Source: Euglena gracilis
Lineage: Eukaryota; Euglenida; Euglenophyceae; Euglenales
Reading direction: 5' to 3'
Assembly (NCBI GenBank): GCA_039621445.1
Contig: CP154954.1
Span: forward strand, 42,964,632 to 43,028,631
DNA length: 64,000 nucleotides
Below are positions 32,163 through 41,900 of this stretch, in pieces. The stretch's first letter is position 1. Each line of letters starts with the position of its first letter. Under the pieces are notes generated by a model that made no database searches, was not told the origin of the DNA, and saw nothing but the letters and a program-made list of their open reading frames with translations. Both the position numbers and the translations under genes were made by a program.

Positions 32163-33644
32163 CGGCGTGGGCTGGATGAGAAGGGGAAGGAGGGAGCCCA
32201 TCACGAAGAGCACAAGGAAGGAGGGCAAAACGAAGAGCAAAAGGGAGGAGAGCGCCATGAAGACCACAAGGAAGGAGAGCGCCATGAAGACCACAAGGAA
32301 GGAGAGCGCCATGAAGAGCACAAGGAAGGAGAGCGCCACGAAGAGCACAAGGAAGGAGAGCGCCATGAAGAGCACAAGGAAGGAGAGCGCCACGAAGACC
32401 ACAAGGAAGGAGAGCGCCATGAAGAGCACAAGGAAGGAGAGCGCCATGAAGAGCACAAGGAAGGAGAGCGCTATGAAGACCACAAGGAAGGAGAGCGCCA
32501 TGAAGACCACAAGGAAGGAGAGCGCCATGAAGAGCACAAGGAAGGAGAGCGCCATGAAGACCACAAGGAAGGAGAGCGCCATGAAGAGCACAAGGAAGGA
32601 GAGCGCCATGAAGAGCACAAGGAAGGGGAGCACCATGAAGACCACAAGGAAGGAGAGTGCCATGAAGACCACAAGGAAGGAGAGCGCCATGAAGAGCACA
32701 AGGAAGGAGAGCGCCACGAAGAGCACAAGGAAGGAGAGCGCCATGAAGACCACAAGGAAGGAGAGCGTCACGAAGAGCACAAGGAAGGAGAGCGCCATGA
32801 AGAGCACAAGGAAGGAGAGCGCCACGAAGAGCACAAGGAAGGAGAGCGCTATGAAGACCACAAGGAAGGAGAGCGCCATGAAGAGCACAAGGAAGGGGAG
32901 CACCATGAAGACCACAAGGAAGGAGAGCGCCACGAAGACCACAAGGAAGGAGAGCGCCATGAAGAGCACAAGGAAGGAGAGCGCCACGAAGAGCACAAGG
33001 AAGGAGAGCGCCATGAAGACCACAAGGAAGGAGAGCGTCACGAAGAGCACAAGGAAGGAGAGCGCCATGAAGAGCACAAGGAAGGAGAGCGCCATGAAGA
33101 CCACAAGGAAGGAGAGCGCCATGAAGAGCACAAGGAAGGAGAGCGCCATGAAGAGCACAAGGAAGGGGAGCACCATGAAGACCACAAGGAAGGAGAGCGC
33201 CATGAAGAGCACAAGGAAGGAGAGCGCCATGAGGAGCACAAGGAAGGAGAGCGCCATGAAGACCACAAGGAAGGAGAGCGCCATGAAGAGCACAAGGAAG
33301 GAGAGCGCCATGAAGACCACAAGGAAGGAGAGCGCCAGGAAGAGCACAAGGAAGGAGAGCGCCATGAAGAGCACAAGGAAGGAGAGCGGCATGAAGAGCA
33401 CAAGGAAGGGGAGCACCATGAAGAACACAACTCCAAGGCAGGAGAGATTCATGAAAACCACAACCACAAGGAAGGAAAGCATCATGACGACCAGGCTTTT
33501 TTCTTTTTCAAAAGCAAGGTTCGGGGCGTGTTGATGCTTGACACGCCCCATTCTTGCCAGGAAAGGTTCTTCATGCTGGAGGTTTCTGTGTGGTCGAAAC
33601 AAATCCCCGAGATATATTACATTTACTTTGGCGTGTTTGTTTGA
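32163..33644 (+). CDS. His/Glu-rich family gene D, about 47 HKEGERHEE repeats
   Basis: The frame opens after a TGA at 32,160 and reads GLDEKGKEGAHHEEHKEG, then about 47 nine-residue units HKEGERH[ED][ED]. It ends IHENHNHKEGKHHDDQAFF and a hydrophobic tail to TGA at 33,642-33,644. The 27-bp unit varies mainly at GAG/GAC and ATG/ACG positions. I chose this frame because genes B, C and E use it. The other plus frame (STRKESAMK) and a 498-codon minus frame (LSFLVLFMA) are also open because the unit contains no stop in them. Confidence 0.65.
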   Translation, partial: RRGLDEKGKEGAHHEEHKEGGQNEEQKGGERHEDHKEGERHEDHKEGERHEEHKEGERHEEHKEGERHEEHKEGERHEDHKEGERHEEHKEGERHEEHKEGERYEDHKEGERHEDHKEGERHEEHKEGERHEDHKEGERHEEHKEGERHEEHKEGEHHEDHKEGECHEDHKEGERHEEHKEGERHEEHKEGERHEDHKEGERHEEHKEGERHEEHKEGERHEEHKEGERYEDHKEGERHEEHKEGEHHEDHKEGERHEDHKEGERHEEHKEGERHEEHKEGERHEDHKEGERHEEHKEGERHEEHKEGERHEDHKEGERHEEHKEGERHEEHKEGEHHEDHKEGERHEEHKEGERHEEHKEGERHEDHKEGERHEEHKEGERHEDHKEGERQEEHKEGERHEEHKEGERHEEHKEGEHHEEHNSKAGEIHENHNHKEGKHHDDQAFFFFKSKVRGVLMLDTPHSCQERFFMLEVSVWSKQIPEIYYIYFGVFV

Positions 33645-34594
33645 ATGTGTCGTTGCAGTTTATTGTTTGGCAATTATGGTTTGCAGTGAGGTCCCAAAAA
33701 AGGGGGTTCCAATCATCCTTTTGTTTTTTTCAAAGAAAACACCCAGTGTCAGAGTTCTATTTCCTTTTTTGTTTTTGTTTATGCCGTTTTGAGCTGCATT
33801 TTAAATTTTTTTTTGCATGTGCATTATCTCCTCCTGGGGGTCCAGTCAGCCAGCAGCCATCCTCGGACCCCTCTGCCCCCCCCCTTATCGGTAAGTTTAT
33901 TTCTCAGCCGCATTCAGAGCAGGTTGATAATGGATATTTGGCAAAAATGGGCCAAAAATAGGCAAAAAAATGGGTCGGAAAAGGGTTGGCCCTGGCAGTT
34001 TTTGGGTCGCCTTTAACAAAAAGGGTGAATAATTTTTTTCCACCACACAGACACAACTCCTGGGCAACAGGGCGTTGCTCAACGGAAACTCTGGGCTGGC
34101 TGGAGATCCGTTGCCCCCCCCCCCCAATGGAAGTCGCAGGGCTGAAACTAGGTCCGAGCTGAGTAACATCATTTCTGTCAATTATTGATAGTTTTATCGC
34201 AGCTGGTTTTTCGATTTTGCTGCTGAGCTCCCCCTTTTTCCGTGTGCCAGCGATGCCCCACGAGTGCTCCCGAACCCATTGGCAATTTGTCGGCAATTGT
34301 CTCAAGGGTGCCGAATTTTTGACCTGAGAATTAAAGAAGTAGGAAACGGGATTTCACCACAGGGGACCACCGTTCCGGCGACCTGGCGGTTGGACCCCAC
34401 GCAGGGGGGACAAGATTTTTTTACATGGCACGTCTAGAAAACTTTCTTTTATCTGTTGCACCTTTTTGTCGTCGTTTCGGAACGGTTTTTTTTGGTTTTG
34501 CATTCATTGGTCGATTGGCGTTTGTTTTGATGTGTTTTTTGGGCGCCTGTGGGGCCCATTCCTTCCCTCCATGATTTACCCTCCGGGTCTGGGT

Positions 34595-34998
34595 CGGGGG
34601 TTTTCAGCCGGAGGGGACCCTACCCCCCAGGGGGGTCCAGCCAGCCAGCACCTCCCAGCCGGGCTGCAGACCCCCTCCCCCCGGGTGTCCGCTGGAATAA
34701 AGCTCGTGCCAGCCCCGCTTCGCCGGGCTGGACCGAAAATTTTTTCTTGAAGTGAGGGTCGAAAATGGCCAATAATGGCGGTTTTGGGCGGTTTTGGGGG
34801 TTTTACCTCAAACCTGTGGCTGAAAGAGCCAGCTGGATTTGGGCTTTTGGGGCTTTTTTGGGTACCCGCCTGGTCCAGCTCCCAGTCCGGGCGGACCCCC
34901 CTCCCCTGGACCCCCCTGGGGGGCGGGGGGTCCAGCCAGCACCTTTTCCCAGCCGGCCCGCGGGACCCCCCCCCAGAGGGTCTTTAAGAAAACCCCTG
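34595..34998 (+). mobile_element. Transposon-like intron with near-perfect 8-bp TSD
   Basis: The left end is CGGGGGTTTTCAGCCGG, the right end CTTTAAGAAAACCCCTG. Flanking octamers are GTCTGGGT (34,587-34,594) and CTCTGGGT (34,999-35,006), 7 of 8 identical. The interior carries CCCCGCTTCGCCGGGCTGG then CGAAAATTTTTTC, and ggccaataatggc words. The block may contain more than one nested element. Confidence 0.65.
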
Positions 34999-35009
34999 CT
35001 CTGGGTGCC

Positions 35010-35384
35010 GGGGACCAGAGCCTGGGCAGGAAGGCGACCAACGCAAGGAGCGCCAGGAAGGAGAACGCCACCATGAGTGCCGGAGCGAGGAGGGCAGGGA
35101 GGCCCGTGCGGCCCACAGGGAAGGCCCCGATGGCAACCGTCGTTGTGGTCAGGGCTTTGTTTCAGAGGAGTGGCATCGTTCACAGGTTCACATGCCAGTG
35201 GGTCATCATTGTCGGCCCGATCCATTGCATTTCAGTTTGGTTTCATGTTTCATATATGACCCCGAGGGCAGTGTCACACCTTGCCCTCTTCAAGGGCAAG
35301 GTTCGAATGGAAGGGTGCCCCACGAAGCCGGCACAAGGACGCTCCTCCCAGGCGCATGGAAATGGCATTTGCCAAACTGAGTAA
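35010..35384 (+). CDS. His/Glu-rich family gene E, terminal exon
   Basis: The frame begins PEPGQEGDQRKERQEGERHH, continues ECRSEEGREARAAHREGPDG, then loses its repeat character (GFVSEEWHRSQVHMPVGHH) and ends at a TGA near 35,382. It follows directly after the intron at 34,595-34,998. It is the most diverged member of the tandem family. Confidence 0.5.
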   Translation, partial: GDQSLGRKATNARSARKENATMSAGARRAGRPVRPTGKAPMATVVVVRALFQRSGIVHRFTCQWVIIVGPIHCISVWFHVSYMTPRAVSHLALFKGKVRMEGCPTKPAQGRSSQAHGNGICQTE

Positions 35385-35939
35385 TGCGGTTGAGGGGTTT
35401 GTTCTCAATTGAGACATCCAATGTGGTCCCGGTGGAGCCACGCCACAATGGTCAGGGCCCCATGTGGGATAAATATCTCACTCAGGTTCAGAAAAATTTG
35501 ATTATTGAGAAACTAGCATTTGTGAATTGTCCACCTCTGATGAAAGCCGGCCCATTATTCTTTAGCATCCAAACGCTTCGCGGGACTCTTTACGATCAAT
35601 GATCAGCCGTAGTGAGGTCTGCCAGTCGCCTTTGCAAGAACCTTGCCCAGCTAGGTGCAGGCCCTACACCACAGGCTGCCAGGCCCCCATGCTGTCAGGC
35701 CAGACCGCGCCTGTTGCACCGCATGGCAGACTCACACAGCATTCACACGCGCAAAAAAGACACTTGCATGATTTGTGTTGGTATTTCATCGGGGAAATGG
35801 TCCCAGGACACAAAAGTGCTGTCTGCATAGGGGGGGGGGGGCATTTTTTCCTGGGAGGGGAAGACGTTGTTTGTCCCCACGGTCCGCAGTGTCGCATGGG
35901 CCCCCCGAAGCGTGGTCCCCCCCCCCCCCCGGCCATGAC

Positions 35940-36075
35940 AAAGCCGCTGGCCGGGGCGACGCCGGCCCCGGGGAGGCGGTGCTTTCCGGTCCGGCGGCGT
36001 GGCCCGGCCAGTGGCCGCTGCCCCCGCTGCTGGCAGAGGCACTGCGGGCCCGGGCGTCCTCCCGCCCTCCCACCT
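35940..36075 (+). CDS. Duplicated exon set, copy 2: LLAEALR exon
   Basis: The frame reads GPGEAVLSGPAAWPGQWPLP then PLLAEALRARASSRPP, matching the 18.5-kb exon at DNA level around GCTGGCAGAGGCACTGCGGG. Product unknown. Confidence 0.45.
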
Positions 36076-36519
36076 GTGGGGTGGGGGGCCTCGGTGGGAC
36101 TGTGGACCGGTGCATGGCGGGGGGGGGGTGGACCTCCCAATTAGGTTGTGGTTCGGTGGGGCTCTCACCCCGCAGGCCGGGTTGTGCAGCAGCAGACCCC
36201 CCCCCACCCCCATCCTGGTGGTAGGGGGGGGGGGGGGTATGGCAGGCTTTCCCGTATTTCCAGGGGCGCCGATTTACAGGTCAAAATACTCCTTCAATGC
36301 CGAAGGAATTTTCTTTGTGCGGATGCCATGGTGGGTAGGGGGGGGGGTCGACCCACCCCTCCCACCTCCCTGGTGGGGCGTCCCCCCCCTCCACCAGACC
36401 TCCCCGCTCAGCCCTTGGATTGCTGTGCGAGGTGGGTCTCTTCCCCCCCCCTCACAGACAGGCCAAGGCGGGAGGGCTGCGTTGGCCGCCACCCTTGATC
36501 CTCCCCTCCGGCGGCTGTG

Positions 36520-36605
36520 GCTGCGGGATGGGGCACCGCGTTGCCCGAGCCCCGCACTGTGCGCCCCCGACCATCTCGACGATGAATGGCTTGGCCCGCC
36601 GCCGC
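36520..36605 (+). CDS. Duplicated exon set, copy 2: DDEWLG exon
   Basis: A short frame reads APDHLDDEWLGPPPPHG, corresponding to SADEWLGRP at 19.53 kb. It lies in the same order between the LLAEALR and EEYG segments. Confidence 0.3.
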
Positions 36606-37032
36606 CTCACGGTATCCCTCCTTCTCCCCCCCCGCCCCCTCCCATGTTTTTCCGCGTGCAAATTTCCTTTAACACCGAGGGAATTTCTGCAAAGAGGGAA
36701 AAAACACACAAGGTGGCCTGTGGCTCGGTGCTCACCAGCCGGTTTGTTTGGCTGTTTCACTGCCCCCTCTCTACGCTTGAAATCAAATTCCCAGAGACAC
36801 ATACCAATGCTGCCGGTGTGTCCGACCCCCCAAACAGCTGACTGGTTTTTGGCTCCAGACCACCGTTTCAACATCTGTGTGAAACACCACATCCTCCCCG
36901 GAGTGTGGGGTGTACGCCAGGAGTCAAGTTTTGACGCGGCCGGCTAACGGCTAAATTTTTTTCAAGGGTTTCCGGTGGAGTTTGTGTGGGTTTTGGGTTT
37001 GGTGGGTGGCTGGTTGACCCTCCCGGGGAAAG

Positions 37033-37190
37033 GGAGCAGGCTTGTGCTTAGTCGGGTGCCTACCCCACGGGGGGGGGGGGTGCTAGGGGCAGGCACTCCT
37101 TAGCACCCGATCCGACCCCCCCCCTGGGGGGGGTAGGGTTTTGGGGGGTGCCTGCCCATAGCAGGCACTGCTATGGGTTGCCGGTCGGTG
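37033..37190 (+). mobile_element. Partial element related to the 14.3-kb copy
   Basis: CAGGCTTGTGCTTAGTCGG followed by GTGCCTACC, a G-run, GGGGCAGGCACTCC and GGTGCCTGCCCATAGCAG matches the left half of the 14,308 element. No right terminus was found. Confidence 0.6.
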
Positions 37191-38899
37191 GCTGTTTAAC
37201 TTGGAAGACCCCAGGGGGGGGGGAGGCTGAATGCGGGGAGGGGGGAATTGCCTGCCCCCCAGTAGCACCAATCCCCAGGGTTGGGTGGGAAGCTCCGCAG
37301 ACATGAGGTAGGTGGTAGGGGGGGCCCCCTCCGAGATTCCCATGCCAGCCGGCCCATCCCCACCCCCACCCCCACCCCCCGCCCGGAACGGCCCTCTCTG
37401 GCCCCCTCCTCTCGCCCCTGAGAGGGCGGCGGCCCCCCCGGCCCCCGGCGTGCCCCGGGGCCAACCCCGCCCCACCCCCGTGTGCACTGCGCCGCCCTCC
37501 CCCGCCCCTCCCCCTAAGGCTTAGGCGGCGCGAATTGCCCAAATTTTATGCCATTTTTTAGGCGGTCCAAGTGTGCGGGTTTCCGTGTAGGCCACCCCAC
37601 CGAAACTCAACTGATATTTCTGACAGTTAATACAACCCAGGAATTGTATGCGGGTTTCCGCCTGTTTCCACTGTTTTGACACGTGACCCATTTTGGAAAT
37701 TAATGGTGAAAAAGGGGTGGTTCTGTGAAATACCCCCCAGAAACCTGGCCGAAAATGTGAAAATGGAGAAGGGGTGGGAGAACACCTGGCCATTGGAGTC
37801 CCGGCCGTGTCACGACGGAGCCGGACCCCACCTCCGGGAGGGGGGTGACATGGGGGAACCTGTGAGGGAGAGGCACCCGCGTAAGCAACCCGTGCACTTT
37901 TTGAGGACTGGTGAGTGCCGACGAGCAGTGACGGGAGGGGGAAACGAATACCACTGCGGAACTGACTCTGTAATTTTTGACAGATGAGGTGTTGAGCGGG
38001 AAACCGCGCAGAACAGTTGAACGATCTGAAAGAGATTAACATTTCAAGAGGGCGCTGAATGACCAAGGCAGGGTAAAAGTGAACTTGTGCGGTTATCCGT
38101 GCAAAAACACACTGGGAAACCCCTGGGGACGTTGGACTGTAAACTGGACGTGACATCCAATGGGGCACCTGACCCAAGGCAGCCCTCTTCCCATGCCCCC
38201 TCCCCCTCACCGCCCGCCTGCCAGAGACTGCGATAGCACACGAAGCGCAACGACAGAAAGAAGGGTGGGAGGGGGAGGGTGTGTGTGCGGATAACCGTGC
38301 AGCTTGGTCCCGGTCCTGGAGGGGTCCTTGGTCCTGGGGGGAAGAGAGCGAGACGAAGTCTCTGTGGGCGGTCCAGAGGGGAAGAGAGAGAGACACACGG
38401 AGGGGACGAACGGACAGCCGAATGGGTGGTCCAGGTCCAGGGCACACGAGATGTGGTCTCAGAGAGGGGTGTGCGTCAGAGAGGCATCTCACACTCCATA
38501 CACTGCACTCGCAAAAGGGTTGGTTGGGCGCATTGAATGGGAGACCAGGAATGTGTGCCCTGGACCTCACACAGCGGTTTGGGGCGTCCGGTGGGTCCCA
38601 GGTGGAAAAAGGGTACGATGGAGTGGTCCAGGGGTTGGGTTCCTGTCGAAAGGTGAAAGGCGTTTGGGCAGTCCCGGGGGCAGTGGGTGTGCGGTGAGGG
38701 TGTGTGACACACGAAAAACCAAAGCAGCGGGCGGTCCCAGGTTCAAAAGTATCGGGCGGTCCATACAGGAGGGGCAGAGGGAGCTGCTCCGACGGCTGCC
38801 CACGGCCGTCCACGGCCGTGCACTCGGTGGGGATGGCGGCTGCCTGCCGCCCCGCCGCGCCCGGCCCGCCCGCCCGGCCCGCCCGGCCCGCGCTGCTGC

Positions 38900-38953
38900 T
38901 CACACGTTGAGCAGCTCCTCCAGCGCGCCGGCCGGCGTGGGCTTCTTCTTCAG
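38900..38953 (-). CDS. Element gene: final exon
   Basis: Exactly 18 codons after GGGTCAG: LKKKPTPAGALEELLNV and TGA. The clean acceptor, phase 0 and amphipathic LEELLNV end make this a convincing terminal exon. The left terminal 1.4 kb of the element (37,520-38,899) holds palindromes but no clear coding sequence. Confidence 0.55.
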   Translation of the reverse strand: MKKKPTPAGALEELLNV

Positions 38954-41900
38954 CTGACCCTCCCCCCTTGGACTTGATGGATTGGAGGAGGGAGGAGGGG
39001 TGTACGCGTGCAGTGAATGAGTCAGCAAGCCGTGCGCGGTTTCCTGTGAACATCACTGACGAACATAGGGTCCTAGATTCGTCCAGAGTTTGTAAGGACA
39101 CAGGCACTGTGCATGCAAAACCTCCTGAACCCAAAAAGAGCATAGGAGATTGTGTGCGGGTTTCCGTGCAGCGCAGAAGAAGACGCACGTGTGCGGTTTC
39201 CCGCGTGCCAAGCCGTGGCTGCAAAACCCAGGGGCTGAAGGAGCACATTGATAGGACGCACTGAAGGTGCACATTGATAGGACACACGCTGAAGGGGGGA
39301 CCGTGTTGGGGGCGGTCGCGGCACGATCTCCTCAATCTCGTCCTCCGGTTCACCGGCGGCGGACTCGGTGGGCGGCGGGGTGCGGGCCGTGCGCTTGCGG
39401 CCCGTCACCGGGGTCTCCGGCGCCGGCTGCTCCTGCGCCGCTGCTGGCGGTGCGGCCGCGCCCTTCCGCAGCCCGGAGGGGGTGGAGGCCCCCTTGCGGC
39501 CCGCCGCCGCCGCGCCGCCGCTGGCCGACGGCTGCTTGGCCGGCGTCACCGGGGCCTCAGCCTCCTTCGCGGCAGGGGCCCTCTCCTTCCCCTTCTCCTT
39601 CCCCTTGGCGGCCGGGGGGGCCTTCTCCTTCTCCTTCTCCTTCCCCTTGGCGGGGGTCTCCTTCTTGCCCCGCCCCTTGGCTGGCGGCGGGGGCGAGGGC
39701 TCCCGGCCCTCCTTCTCCGGCTCCTTCCTCTTCGGCCGGGGGGGCATGTCCTCCTCTTCCTTCTCCCCCTTCTCCTCCTCCTCCTCCAGCCCGCCCCGGC
39801 CGGAGACGTCCAGGGGCTCATGGTGGGTGATGCGGTGGTGGACGTTGATGGCCACAGGGGCCACCACCCGGGTGGGGTGGGTCATAGCAACAGGCATAGC
39901 AACAGCCAGTCATAGAAACAGCCAAGCACACCGCTCCACGGGAATCCGCACGCGTGCACTGTCCGCGGGAAACCGCGTGCACGCTGTGCATCACGTTCCG
40001 ATGCTGTACTAACGGCTCATGCATGCAGAGTCGATACGGGCAAACGTTCCCCCCCCCCCTCGTCTGGCCTGCACTGAGGTGGCGCCCTGATCCCACAGGA
40101 TGGCCGGCTTCCCGTCGGCCACTTTGATCTCGCGCTGCAGCTGGTCCACCCGCAGCTGCATCGCCTCGTCCGCCTCCTCCAGGAGGTCGGGGTCCCCCCA
40201 GATGACGCCGATGGGGACCTGCAGCCGGGTGGCGAGGTCCGCCGGGAGGGCGGCGTGGCGGGTGACCGCCAGCACCCAGTTGTGGGCCTCCACGTGCAGC
40301 CGCAGCAGCCACCACGCCACCTCCACCGGCAGGGTGGGCGGCCCCTCCCCCGCAGAGCTGTGTCTCACTTTCAGGCGGGAGGGATGAGGAGTGCGGGTCG
40401 AAAAGGGAATTGGCCAAAAGGAATTCACCCTGTGGAACTGAACGTCGTTCTTTCAGCAGAGGAAAGGGAAGAACCACGAGAAGTGCACGGAAAACCGTTT
40501 AAATTGTAAAATTGTACCTGGACTGACAATCATTTTGATGAACAGAATTGTACCAATACCTATAAACTGACCAAGGATGTTGACTGTGACGTTGCTTTTT
40601 TGTTTGTTCGGTGTGAACAAAGCCCTGACCCTGTCCCACGAGGGTGATCTGCCGCGGCACCTGCGGGGGACGATGAAGGTGTGTCAACACCTCACGGCAG
40701 TGGAACATTGATCTTCTGAGTCACAGCATGGATCTTAAGAAACATTCGTGTGCACGGAGAGTATCCCGTGTGCGCAGGTGTGTGTATCAGTCCTGTGCGG
40801 ATTCCCGTGCACTCCACAAAGTTGTGCGGATTCCCGTGTCCCCCCAAAAAAGAGAACGTTCTGTTGGTTTAAAAAAAAGAAAAAACGAAACGAAGGGTGT
40901 GCACACCCGAAAGTCCGTCTTGCTGCTGAAGAGGGCGGTGACGGTGGTGATGTTGAAGAGGTAGGTGCGGTCCACGTTGGACTTCACCGGCCGGTGCAGG
41001 GTGACGTCCACACGACGCATCTCGTCGGGGACGTCCATGCCCTTCTGCAGCGTCTGCTGCAGGGCCCCGATGGCGAACGCCCGCCCCGTGGCCACGAACG
41101 GGACCCCGCGGCTCCACAGTCTCAGGAGCTCAGGGTGGACGTCGGCGTCGCTCAGCCCGTCCGGGACCTCCACCACCACCGCGTCGACGTTCAGCTCCAT
41201 GATCTCCCGCGGCATCCCCGCGGTGGGGTGGAGGGGGACCACGTGCGCCAGGCGGGACGGCTCGGGACTCTCCCCACGCTCCGCCGCTTCCGCCCTTCTT
41301 CGCCCCCGGGTGGACCGGCTGCCCGCCCGCGGAGAGCCAGCCTCAAACAGCTCCCCCTCCCCAGACGTGGGCTGACTGGGGGACCCCTCCGCCTCCTCCC
41401 GGCTGCTGCCGGCCGCCGCTGTGGCCGCCCCGCGCCGACCGCCGCCACCGCTGAGGTCCAGGGTGCAGAAGCGGCCCCCGTACCGCACCGTGGGCTCGGC
41501 GAGCGGCTGGGCCAGCCGCGCAGCAGGGGAGCGTCAGCGCTCAGGGGGGGGGAGGAGTCCCGCGGTGGCCGGGGTCAGGACACACAAGAATCCTGAGGGA
41601 CACACAAAACGAACGAACAGGACCACAAAACTTGTGATATTTCGGGTTGTGTAAAAAAAATTAAAACAAGGTAAAAAAAAAGTGCACACACACGTCCTAG
41701 TTCCTGCGCACGGGGGCTGCGCCAGCGCCAGTTGGTACCGGAACCGCGCTGTCCATGCTTGCCAGGCTGGGCCACCAGGGTACCTGAGCACGAGAACGGT
41801 GAGAACATCAGCAAAAAAGACATCACTACGCACTTCCATGTACAAGCGTCTTTCCACGGAAACCCGCCTAAAAAGAAAAAAAAAGTGCGGAAGACAAACG

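Noticed and set aside
32106-33602. 498-codon minus-strand hydrophobic ORF (membrane-like repeat)
   Set aside because: The 27-bp unit has no stop in this frame by chance; sister genes support the HKEG plus frame. I keep it only as a curiosity.
37521-39353. 610-codon minus-strand ORF at the left end of the element
   Set aside because: It reads straight through palindromes, a probable intron and the last exon in the wrong frame, with no motif. The 54-nt terminal exon at 38,900-38,953 fits better.
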